From: JAWCLZ01 sp037443105
Lineage (GTDB): Archaea > Halobacteriota > JAWCLZ01
Direction: 5' to 3'
DNA length: 12,738 bases
Assembly: GCA_037443105.1 (NCBI GenBank)
Contig: JBBIOZ010000046.1
Coordinates: forward strand, 1-12,738
Shown here one piece after another: positions 1 to 6,131 of this stretch (its first letter is position 1; each line of letters begins with the position of its first letter). The translations under genes were made by a program, and so were the position numbers. The notes under the pieces were generated by a model. The model saw nothing but the letters and a program-made list of their open reading frames with translations. It did no database searches and was not told the origin of the DNA.

Positions 1-3
1 GAT

Positions 4-13
4 AAAATATAAA
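4..13 (+). promoter_or_regulatory. Candidate TATA box for the TFIIB-like gene and operon
   Basis: The A/T run AAAATATAAA lies about 31 bases (centre to start) before the ATG at 40. An archaeal TATA box normally sits about 26 bases before the transcription start, so transcription would begin around 35 with a leader of only a few bases. No Shine-Dalgarno sequence precedes the ATG, which fits a near-leaderless mRNA. The call rests on position and composition only, at the very edge of the window. Confidence 0.4.
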
Positions 14-39
14 TTTTCCCCAAGCGACATTTTTACCTA

Positions 40-888
40 ATGGGCAAAATAGACAAGCAGCAGTGGGAAATGCTATTGAAAAAGGAATATGACATTTGCA
101 AGAAATGCAGTCGAAATCTAAAAAATTTGGATAAAGAGAGAAATGGATTCAGCGTATATTGCGAAGCCTGCGACTTAGGCTACTATGTGGGAAGAGTTAT
201 GGATGTCTACTATGAGAGATTTTACACCTATAGAGAAGTCTGTGCGATTTGCGGCATACAGATCGTGAAAACAGAATCAACCATGCATTTTTTGGAAAGC
301 ATAGCTGATTTTAAGTATAGCGTTTATGTTCTGGGCATTTGCGAAAATTGTAAACAAAATCAATTTTATAAGAAACTTGAAAATGTAATTCTTGATGAAG
401 AAATAAAGGCGAAGCTGATCTTTGATGCAAGGCAGATTTTTTCCAAGTTAAAAAGCAATAAAAAATTTAAGCACCTCCCCCATGAAAATTTAGTTGAAAT
501 CTCGCTAAAGCTAGCCTGCGATGAAAATGGCTGCATCGCTCCATTTGAGCCTAAAATGAGCCACCTAGCCGAGGCTCGGAAAATAATTGGTATAAAGCAG
601 CGAATGACCCCATTTGAATACATCGAAGCTCAAATGCTGATTCTCGCAAGGAGAAATGAAGAACTAAGCATCCATAGCTTTAAAATTGAATCGCTTGCTA
701 AAGAAATTTTAAGCAAGTTAGAACCCTGCGGCCATAATCCAGCCGTGGTATCTGCAGCTGCAATCTATATTTCCTCAGGAGGCTTGCTTTCTCAAAGAGA
801 AATTGAGAGAGAGCTTAACATCTCTCAAGTTAGCATTTCAAATGTAAGTAGAAAAATCAAAGCAGAGCTGAAGCTGGATAAAGCTTAA
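40..888 (+). CDS. TFIIB-like transcription factor with two zinc-finger pairs
   Basis: A 282-residue protein resembling archaeal transcription initiation factor B (TFB) but divergent. The N-terminal part holds two CxxC...CxxC sets: C20, C23, C41, C44 and C68, C71, C101, C104. Ordinary TFB has one short zinc ribbon, so the doubled, widely spaced arrangement is unusual. Residues about 117-200 look like a degenerate first cyclin-type repeat. Residues about 215-276 are a better second repeat, with AAAIYISSGG followed by the helix-turn-helix LSQREIERELNISQVSIS, which matches the TFB/TFIIB pattern of AAxxYxA then TQxEIA. The start at 40 has no SD, fitting a leaderless message. The MoxR gene follows after 33 bases on the same strand, so this may be a dedicated regulator of, or a partner in, that operon. 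It could instead be a general TFB paralogue; basal promoter activity is not certain. Confidence 0.7.
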   Translation: MGKIDKQQWEMLLKKEYDICKKCSRNLKNLDKERNGFSVYCEACDLGYYVGRVMDVYYERFYTYREVCAICGIQIVKTESTMHFLESIADFKYSVYVLGICENCKQNQFYKKLENVILDEEIKAKLIFDARQIFSKLKSNKKFKHLPHENLVEISLKLACDENGCIAPFEPKMSHLAEARKIIGIKQRMTPFEYIEAQMLILARRNEELSIHSFKIESLAKEILSKLEPCGHNPAVVSAAAIYISSGGLLSQREIERELNISQVSISNVSRKIKAELKLDKA

Positions 889-921
889 AAACCATCTGGG
901 ATATATGTTAAGCTAAAGCAC

Positions 922-2256
922 ATGCAAAATAAGCAAATCGAAGAACTATATTCCTTCGTTGGAGAAAACCTCTATTTCAACATTCCAGACATCGAGGTTC
1001 AGGAAAAACGATATAATTCAACCTTGCTTTTGAGCTTCATCACAGCTCTCGTGGGTGGTAAGGAGTTAATAGTTGGCGAGCCTGGCTTGGGCAAAACTAC
1101 TAGTGCAGAATATGTTTCCTGCTTGATCTATCAGCTTCCGCTTGACATCATCTGGGATTCTGAGGTGGAAGGGCATCCCGAGCAGACGGAAGAGAAAATC
1201 AAAGGTAGACCAGATCTAGGTGAGTTAAATATAGGAAGAGAAGAAGTGATCTGGTCAAATTTCACTCAACTTCAGCCTAAAATAGTTGACGAAATCAACC
1301 GCTTACCTCCTTCGAAGCAAAGTATTATTCTCAAGGGCTGCGACACAGGAATATGGCGATACCTCGACGAGCTACTGGTGAATGAGGAATATTGCTTATT
1401 CGCCACCGCTAACTACTCAGATAGAGGTACAACTGAGCTTTTACCTCCCTTGCTTGATCGCTTCGACGTCGAGGTTGAATCCAAGCACCCCGGTGCAATT
1501 TTTTCCTCTGAAATAAATGGAAGGAAGAGAGAGGTGGAGAGAATCATAAGAGATATAGACCTCACCAAGGAGATAAATAAAGTGCTTAAAAGCAAAGTTG
1601 AATATGAAGAGAAAATTAAGAAGATAAGAGAGCTATCAAAGATATATGCTGCTAAGCTGGAAAGAGAACTTGGGATTCATACTCCCACCTATGAAGATAG
1701 AGAGAAAATCAGAGGAGAAATTAAAAGCCTGGAGCTAAGCGAAGATGCAGCAGCCTTCCTTCTAACCCTTATCGCTGAACTCACCTTCTGCTATGTTTAC
1801 GGGCAGAAGAGAACTGCACAAAGCTGCGAAGAAGGCTGCCACTACGTGGGATATCTCTGCCACGCGATTGAAAACTGCGCCTCCAATAGAATACCTAGAT
1901 CCATAAAGGAATACTCCCGCGCCGTAGCTTGGTTCCTAGGTGAGGAAGAGGTAAGCATTGAGCATCTGCGCGAGATTGCACCCTACGCGCTTGCTCATAG
2001 AATTCGCTGGAGCGATGCTTTTCATTCGAAATATAAGAAGGAGCTGAGAGGCGATCCTGTTGATATATTCCTAGCGAAAAAGGCTGTGAGCGAGGTCTTC
2101 AATCGCTATGCTGAGCAGAAGAATGATATAAAGAGTGCACTTAAAAACGCTTACTATGTCGCAGAAGGCAAAGCAGGGGTAGAGGCACTTGCAGAGGGGG
2201 ATCACCCGATTTATAAAGAAATAAAGAAGTACGTGGTGAAGAATGAGTATACTTAA
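922..2256 (+). CDS. MoxR-family AAA+ ATPase
   Basis: A 444-residue AAA+ ATPase of the MoxR type. Visible motifs are Walker A GEPGLGKTT (residues 52-60), Walker B IVDEINR (121-127, D123 and E124), sensor 1 FATAN (N164) and an arginine finger in LLDRFD (R180). The PxxLLDRFD signature and the preceding loop are typical of MoxR ATPases. The C-terminal half contains a charged helical stretch (about 195-265) and a Cys/His-containing helical lid region, longer than in small MoxR proteins of about 320 residues. MoxR ATPases usually act with a VWA-domain protein to remodel or insert cofactors into a client (CbbQ/CbbO, NorQ/NorD, CobS/CobT and BchI/BchD are known pairs). Here the VWA partner is two genes downstream. 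The stop overlaps the next gene by 14 bases, indicating translational coupling. The client is unknown. Confidence 0.88.
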   Translation: MQNKQIEELYSFVGENLYFNIPDIEVQEKRYNSTLLLSFITALVGGKELIVGEPGLGKTTSAEYVSCLIYQLPLDIIWDSEVEGHPEQTEEKIKGRPDLGELNIGREEVIWSNFTQLQPKIVDEINRLPPSKQSIILKGCDTGIWRYLDELLVNEEYCLFATANYSDRGTTELLPPLLDRFDVEVESKHPGAIFSSEINGRKREVERIIRDIDLTKEINKVLKSKVEYEEKIKKIRELSKIYAAKLERELGIHTPTYEDREKIRGEIKSLELSEDAAAFLLTLIAELTFCYVYGQKRTAQSCEEGCHYVGYLCHAIENCASNRIPRSIKEYSRAVAWFLGEEEVSIEHLREIAPYALAHRIRWSDAFHSKYKKELRGDPVDIFLAKKAVSEVFNRYAEQKNDIKSALKNAYYVAEGKAGVEALAEGDHPIYKEIKKYVVKNEYT

Positions 2257-3010
2257 AAAATTTAAAGATTTCAGTCCAAGCGGTAGAGACATACCCAAGC
2301 GCAAGCATAGAGTGGAAGAGGTCATCGCTGATTATGAAAGATGGCTTGCTGAGGTTGAACTATGCTATATATATGATATTTTCAAAACACCAAAGCCGCG
2401 GAGTTATAGCGAGAGAGATATTTATCTTTTTTCAAAATATCCCTATGAAGTTAAAGATCGAGAATTCACCCACTCAGGCATATTTCTCTCGCTGCTAGTG
2501 AACGAATCAGAGGATAGCGAAATAAAACTCGAACTTGGAGAGAGAATAAATTATCTTGGCAAGGAGAATCGTAAAAAAATCATCATTAAAGGCGATACAG
2601 GTCACTATCTTGGTTACTATATGCAGGGTGGAGAGATAATTGTTGAGGGCAGCGCTGGAGATAGAGCTGGCAGCTGCATGAATGGAGGGAGAATAATAAT
2701 AAAAGGAGAAGCTGGCAGCTGGCTTGGCGAGAGCATGCAAAATGGAGAGATAATTGTTGAAGGCAATGCTGGAACAGGCGCGGGATTCAATATGTCCAAT
2801 GGGAAAATATGGATAAAAGGAGATGCCTCTCACTCCCTGGGCTATAGCATGAGGGGTGGTCAAATTATCATCGAAGGGAATGCGGGGGCTGGCGTTGGGG
2901 GCAATATGCTAGGTGGAGAGATCTGGGTGAAAGGCAAAATAGAGAGCCTCGGTGCAGCTAAAGCTGGAAGGATATATGAAGGGAGGGAGAGGATAAAAAT
3001 CTATGGATGA
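2243..3010 (+). CDS. GXGXG beta-helix repeat protein with a novel N-terminal region
   Basis: A 255-residue protein. Residues 1-111 are charged and not recognised. Residues 112-225 are six consecutive units of exactly 19 residues of the form xIIIKGDxGxxLGxxMxGG, followed by a partial seventh unit (226 to about 244). This is the glycine-rich right-handed beta-helix (GXGXG, PF01493-like) seen at the C-terminus of glutamate synthase and in formylmethanofuran dehydrogenase subunit C (FwdC). The N-terminal third does not resemble FwdC and no other fwd gene is nearby, so FwdC itself is unlikely. The start at 2243 lies inside the end of the MoxR gene and the stop overlaps the VWA gene by 8 bases, so it belongs to that operon. 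I infer a structural or scaffold subunit between the ATPase and the VWA protein. No catalytic residues are apparent. Confidence 0.8.
   Translation: MSILKKFKDFSPSGRDIPKRKHRVEEVIADYERWLAEVELCYIYDIFKTPKPRSYSERDIYLFSKYPYEVKDREFTHSGIFLSLLVNESEDSEIKLELGERINYLGKENRKKIIIKGDTGHYLGYYMQGGEIIVEGSAGDRAGSCMNGGRIIIKGEAGSWLGESMQNGEIIVEGNAGTGAGFNMSNGKIWIKGDASHSLGYSMRGGQIIIEGNAGAGVGGNMLGGEIWVKGKIESLGAAKAGRIYEGRERIKIYG
2576..2917 (+). repeat. Six tandem 57-bp units coding the beta-helix coils
   Basis: Six in-frame 57-bp units code for residues 112-225 of the beta-helix protein, each one 19-residue coil. Odd units carry IKG...LG..M and even units carry (V/I)EG.AG..(A/V)G..M, giving an alternating basic/acidic, two-coil (114-bp) period. 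The DNA is diverged between units, so this is a protein-level repeat rather than a recent tandem duplication. Confidence 0.85.
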
Positions 3011-4697
3011 CTGGCCAAGCATAGTTAAGGCGCAGATTGAGCAGCATGAGTATCAAAGAATAATTGACGAGCTCTGGCCTGAGCTGAGGAAAAAACATCT
3101 CTACCCAGCTATTCCCAAGCCAAAGGTTGTGTTTCTGCCCAAGCATTCTGTGCTTCAAATGAAGGACAAGCAGATAAAAATCAGCAAAGATTTCTGCGAT
3201 AAACTAGCGGAGAAAATGGATCGAGCTGAGGTTTTAGAGGCACTTCTGGACCACGAACTCGCGCATCATAGCTTTTGTCCCTTTGACTTAACCACGCATT
3301 TGCTTATTTATGCTTCAGCTAAAGAAGTATTGGCAAATCACGAGAAAGCAGCTAAAGCAGCGGACTGCTTCATGGATATCGCAGCGAATACCTATTGCGT
3401 TATGCAGATGGAAACAGCCATACCTAAGCTCTATAGAAATATGGAGAAATCAGAGCTTGAAAGAGCAATTTGCTCACTCTATCAAGAGCTCTGGAAAATA
3501 GATTTAGGAGTGGAAGAGCACGCCATTACCAAGAAACTTGCCTCTGTGAACTATACAAATAAAGCAAGGTGGGAGGCGGAGAGCAGGCGATTTGCAAGAT
3601 ATATAAAAGAACTTCTGCACCTTGAGGCAAATCCTTTAGTGGCTCACGGTTTTGAAAGATATTCAAAAGCTGAGATCGAAAGCAGCCTGCGTGATTTTGC
3701 AAAGCGAATTGAAGATCCAAAGAAATTCGCAGAAGTGGTTAAAGATCTGCAGCATTTAATTGGCTGTAGTGAGAGCGAGATCCCTGCAAAAGAGGGGAAA
3801 ACAACGCTACCTGTTTATTATAAATATATTGAGAAAAAAACTCATATGGGGAGAGGTATAGGCAGTTTAATTGATGCAAATGTATTATTTTATCAAAAAC
3901 TAGCTGAAAATTACATCATTCCAGTTCAAAAATTGCCAATGGAGAAAGACGGCTCGCTCTATCCCTACTCCCTTGCGGAGTGGGAAGTCGAAAGGCCAAT
4001 TCAAGATATCAACTACTGGGGATCCTTTGGCAAGCTTCTGCCTGGAATTACGAAGCTCTGGAGAAAAGCCGAAGGCGAGACACACGGTGCTCTTGGAGGT
4101 ATACCTGATTGCTTGATAATAATCGATTCCTCAGGCAGCATGGCAAATCCAAGGGAAGTTCTATCTCACGCGGTATTAGGCAGCTTTTGCGCTGCCAATG
4201 CATACCTTGAGAATGGGGCTAGAGTAGCTGTTTATAACTACAGCGATGCCTTCGGTGGAAATGATATTACTTTAGATTACACCAGAGATAGGAAGCAAAT
4301 TTATGAAACGCTATGCAAGTACTTTGGAGGGGGAACCGCGATTAATTTGAATAAGATTGAAGCGCTGAGAAATAAAGCTAAAAAACCTGATATCTTCATG
4401 ATAAGCGATATCGCAATTACAAATTTGCCAAATGTGATAGAGTATTTCTCAGGAATTGAAAATAGAACCACACTTGTCTACCTTGGATTGAATGTATATG
4501 TTGAAGAACTAATTGAAAAAATTGGCTTGAAAGAGAACATCAGCCTGTTCAATGTTGAGAAAAGCGAGGATATACCGAAAATTGTATTAGGCAAAGTTGA
4601 GAGCTATATAACAAAGAGAGCGAAGCTCACGGAGATAACCAGAAGGGACTTCTACGAGCAGCTTGACAGAGAAATCACCGACGCTTGGAAAACTTAG
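3003..4697 (+). CDS. HExxH metallopeptidase-like plus VWA domain protein (DUF2201-like)
   Basis: A 564-residue two-domain protein. The N-terminal domain has a zinc-peptidase signature DHELAHH (H84, E85, H88) followed about 30 residues later by N112 and KAADCFMDIAANT (D121, N129). That arrangement is typical of the metallopeptidase-like domain found before VWA in the DUF2201 family. A helical middle region follows. The C-terminal VWA domain starts near residue 368 with the MIDAS motif IIIDSSGSM (D375, S377, S379) and keeps the other two metal-site residues in GGGT (T445) and ISDI (D469), so metal-dependent ligand binding should be intact. It is the likely partner of the MoxR ATPase encoded two genes upstream. 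The start overlaps the beta-helix gene stop by 8 bases. No signal peptide is seen, so it is cytoplasmic. Peptidase activity is inference; the HExxH site may only bind metal. Confidence 0.85.
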   Translation: MDDWPSIVKAQIEQHEYQRIIDELWPELRKKHLYPAIPKPKVVFLPKHSVLQMKDKQIKISKDFCDKLAEKMDRAEVLEALLDHELAHHSFCPFDLTTHLLIYASAKEVLANHEKAAKAADCFMDIAANTYCVMQMETAIPKLYRNMEKSELERAICSLYQELWKIDLGVEEHAITKKLASVNYTNKARWEAESRRFARYIKELLHLEANPLVAHGFERYSKAEIESSLRDFAKRIEDPKKFAEVVKDLQHLIGCSESEIPAKEGKTTLPVYYKYIEKKTHMGRGIGSLIDANVLFYQKLAENYIIPVQKLPMEKDGSLYPYSLAEWEVERPIQDINYWGSFGKLLPGITKLWRKAEGETHGALGGIPDCLIIIDSSGSMANPREVLSHAVLGSFCAANAYLENGARVAVYNYSDAFGGNDITLDYTRDRKQIYETLCKYFGGGTAINLNKIEALRNKAKKPDIFMISDIAITNLPNVIEYFSGIENRTTLVYLGLNVYVEELIEKIGLKENISLFNVEKSEDIPKIVLGKVESYITKRAKLTEITRRDFYEQLDREITDAWKT

Positions 4698-5009
4698 ATT
4701 TTTTTGTGCTTTGCAAATCTATCCTTCAAAGTTTCATACATCTCTCGATATAGTTGCGATTATGAATTCTAACCTATGAAGTGCTGGATACCATAGCATC
4801 ATTTTTATAGAGCTGAGTTCTACCAATCTTTATGCAAGTTAACAGATTTCCAGAAACCTCGCTCTAGATAAAGAGAATATCTTTAGCTGCTGCTCCGCCA
4901 TAGAATTTGCTTTAGCAGGTCGATCTAAAGGAAATTGCAAATTTAGATAAAATAAATGCCTTAAAAAAGCTTTCTTGTTTGAGATGCAAGAGATGTAAAG
5001 AGCGAGTTT
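4694..5009 (-). pseudogene. Possible decayed gene on the minus strand, family unknown
   Basis: This stretch has no intact gene, but one minus-strand frame reads as protein-like pieces. From about 5009 it is open for some 55 codons without a good start and includes MAEQQLKIFSLSRARFLEIC (ATG at 4898). It then meets two stops three codons apart and continues open for about 30 codons (SSIKMMLWYPALHRLEF). The neighbouring frame continues with MYETLKDRFAKHKKI and ends in a TAA at 4694-4696 that overlaps the VWA stop codon on the other strand. Two nonsense codons and one frameshift would explain it as a degraded gene. I do not recognise the family. The alternative is chance open frames in intergenic DNA; the lysine- and glutamate-rich tail is the most convincing part. 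On the plus strand the same region ends in T-runs at 5007-5011 and 5016-5022 after a weak stem, with no assignable RNA. Confidence 0.3.
4699..4705 (+). terminator. Oligo-T terminator after the VWA gene
   Basis: Seven consecutive T residues start two bases after the VWA gene stop codon. Archaeal termination commonly uses such T-runs without a stem. It fits the end of the plus-strand operon. Confidence 0.5.
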
Positions 5010-5058
5010 TTATAATTTTTTTGAGATACTCCTAATTAGAATTTGCCTCCCGCTGGAG

Positions 5059-5385
5059 TTATAGCTGGGTTTTATTTTGCATTACAATGAGCGGCCTTCC
5101 TTCAACCAGCATAGTTGCAATTTTATTTCGAGCGCTCTCCAAGCACCGCCATACTGTACCCCTTGATATACCCATTTTTTCAGCTGCTTCTTCCTGCGTC
5201 AATTTCTGGTAGAAGATCAATCTGAGAGCTTCAAATTCATCTTGATTCAAGATCACAGGTTCCTTAATAGCATCCATCATCCTATCAGGTGGTACAACTG
5301 GTACAAATTGATAAATAACTGGTTGACATTCAATCACCCTTGGCTTCATTGGCCGCCCAACTCTATGTCTCCGCCGCCACTGCAT
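5059..5385 (-). CDS. UPF0251/DUF134 family HTH regulator
   Basis: A 108-residue member of the UPF0251 (DUF134) family. It has the basic N-terminal stretch RRRHRVGRPMKPR (residues 4-16), the conserved LNQDEFEALRLIFYQKLTQE (46-65) and a sigma-70 region 4-like helix-turn-helix EEAAEKMGISRGTVWRCLES (65-84). These proteins are taken to be DNA-binding regulators, often found beside genes for iron-molybdenum-cofactor-type (NifX-like) or Mrp/NBP35 proteins and small Gly- or Trp-rich coiled-coil proteins (DUF5320). That last association is from memory of the families. The start at 5385 has a GGAG eight bases upstream. It is the last gene of the minus-strand cluster, and a TATA-like box before it suggests it can also be transcribed alone. 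It may regulate the two upstream small genes. Confidence 0.88.
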   Translation of the reverse strand: MQWRRRHRVGRPMKPRVIECQPVIYQFVPVVPPDRMMDAIKEPVILNQDEFEALRLIFYQKLTQEEAAEKMGISRGTVWRCLESARNKIATMLVEGRPLIVMQNKTQL

Positions 5386-5393
5386 TTATATTG

Positions 5394-5427
5394 CTCCATA
5401 ACTTGATTATCAACACTGAAATATAAT
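5394..5427 (-). promoter_or_regulatory. Candidate promoter and ribosome site of the DUF134 gene
   Basis: On the minus strand ATTATAT (5421-5427) lies about 39 bases before the start codon, placing transcription start near 5398. A GGAG (5394-5397) sits eight bases before the ATG. The leader would be very short, so the two elements are close to being mutually exclusive; the call is weak. Confidence 0.3.
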
Positions 5428-5447
5428 GTTTCTGGAAAGCTGAAAAA

Positions 5448-5576
5448 CTATTCGCTCTTTTGCATCTTTCTTAGTTCTTCCATCCTTGCTTCCACACCTT
5501 GGATTTCCTCGGCAAGCTGCTTTCGATATTCCTCAAGGGCAGCAAGTTCTTTCAGGCTGAGATGCCTTCCAGCTTT
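5448..5576 (-). other. In-frame coiled-coil tail beyond the UAG of the DUF5320-like gene
   Basis: Directly after the UAG that closes the upstream frame (5577-5579), the same frame stays open for 42 codons to a second TAG at 5448-5450. It encodes a clear coiled coil: LKELAALEEYRKQLAEE, then VEARMEELRKMQKSE. The heptad-like pattern and composition are those expected for the C-terminus of the DUF5320-like protein, so the tail looks like a genuine part of that gene that is now, or only apparently, disconnected. See the finding on UAG versus paired frameshifts. Confidence 0.6.
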
Positions 5577-5858
5577 CTATCTCCTCAATTCTTTTTTCTG
5601 ATCGCTGAAGCTCGATTCTATAGCCCCAGCTTGCTGCTCTAGCATTTCTTTTTCCTGTTCTTTTGTTAGTGCTATTCCTAGAGATGGCATCGAATATGGC
5701 GTTCCTTTTCTGAGTTGCTCCATATATCGTTGCCAACTTGACATTAGCCATTCACCAGTCGACGGAAGTCCAGTCGCTGACCTCGCTGGAGAGTAGCCGA
5801 ATCTAATCCAACCTGGCAGCCCTGTTAATTGATACATTGTTCTCCATCTATAGCGCAT
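5577..5858 (-). CDS. DUF5320-like small protein, possibly interrupted
   Basis: A 93-residue frame starting at the ATG at 5858, two bases after the stop of the Trp-rich small gene. GGTGGTGA (5861-5868) is a good ribosome site and overlaps that stop, which favours this start over an ATG four codons upstream. The N-terminus has TGLPGWIRFGYSP (residues 12-24), then a linker with TGLPSTGEWLM. The end, LTKEQEKEMLEQQAGAIE (about 64-81), begins a coiled coil of the type that closes DUF5320 proteins. The coiled coil appears cut short: a frame shifted by one base carries ELQRSEKRIEEIES over the next stretch, and the original frame after the UAG carries 42 more coiled-coil codons. The original protein was probably about 135 residues. 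Its role is unknown; similar small proteins accompany DUF134 regulators. Confidence 0.6.
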   Translation of the reverse strand: MRYRWRTMYQLTGLPGWIRFGYSPARSATGLPSTGEWLMSSWQRYMEQLRKGTPYSMPSLGIALTKEQEKEMLEQQAGAIESSFSDQKKELRR

Positions 5859-5860
5859 CT

Positions 5861-6034
5861 TCACCACCACGGAGGAAATATTGGATATCCAAAATATGGA
5901 GCGCTATAGGTATATGGCGCGAATAGCCACCAGCAAGCTCCCCTTCCAAATATCCATCCTGGTCTTTGCCAAGGAGGGAGAAAGCTAAATGGTCCTCTTC
6001 CAGGCCACATACCCATCCACATTCTTCCGAACAT
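5861..6034 (-). CDS. 57-residue Trp/Pro/Gly-rich small protein
   Basis: A short gene with all the signs of being real. ATG at 6034 is preceded by GGTGAT (6040-6045) with a five-base spacer, and the stop is followed after two bases by the next start. The protein begins MFGRMWMGMWPGRGPFSFLP and ends in FGYPIFPPWW. It contains 8 Trp and 10 Pro in 57 residues, plus many Gly, Phe and Tyr, with a single Cys. Such aromatic, Gly-rich small proteins are found beside DUF134 and DUF5320 genes in archaea and anaerobic bacteria (from memory), sometimes as the N-terminal part of the same protein. Hence it may be a split half of its downstream neighbour. It has no recognised catalytic motif and no clear transmembrane helix. 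The function is unknown. Confidence 0.65.
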   Translation of the reverse strand: MFGRMWMGMWPGRGPFSFLPPWQRPGWIFGRGACWWLFAPYTYSAPYFGYPIFPPWW

Positions 6035-6053
6035 TTTACATCACCAAATAATA

Positions 6054-6075
6054 ATGTGCATATGCACATATTTAA
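6054..6075 (-). promoter_or_regulatory. TATA box with overlapping 16-bp perfect palindrome (operator)
   Basis: On the minus strand TTAAATAT (6068-6075) is a candidate TATA box. Immediately downstream, overlapping by two bases, is the perfect palindrome ATGTGCATATGCACAT (6054-6069). Transcription would start near 6045, so the palindrome fills the space between TATA box and start site, the usual place for an archaeal repressor to block polymerase. It would control the Trp-rich small gene and the genes after it. The binding protein is unknown. Confidence 0.5.
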
Positions 6076-6131
6076 GGGCTATCGATATAGCGAGCGATAT
6101 TTAGCAGCACAAATCAAACCACGAGGACGCA

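Noticed and set aside
2576..2917. Regular 57-bp repeats that could be read as a CRISPR array or minisatellite
   Set aside because: The units are diverged at DNA level, lie in frame inside a gene without unique spacers, and encode a known beta-helix pattern.
2243..3010. Formylmethanofuran dehydrogenase subunit C (fwdC)
   Set aside because: Only the repeat part fits. The N-terminal 111 residues differ and the neighbours are MoxR and VWA genes rather than fwd genes.
922..4697. Aerobic cobaltochelatase CobS/CobT or magnesium chelatase
   Set aside because: The AAA+ plus VWA logic is similar, but there is no CobN/BchH-like large subunit and the VWA protein has an HExxH domain typical of DUF2201.
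4698..5058. tRNA or other structured RNA in the gap
   Set aside because: No cloverleaf, T-loop or CCA-proximal pattern was found; only a weak stem before T-runs on the plus strand.
5533..5751. A 72-codon minus-strand frame starting at 5751
   Set aside because: Its N-terminal part is not protein-like; only the short ELQRSEKRIEEIES part matters, as the likely frameshifted middle of the DUF5320-like gene.
5848..6069. A 73-codon minus-strand frame starting at 6069
   Set aside because: It overlaps the Trp-rich small gene in another frame, begins inside the palindrome and has no ribosome site.
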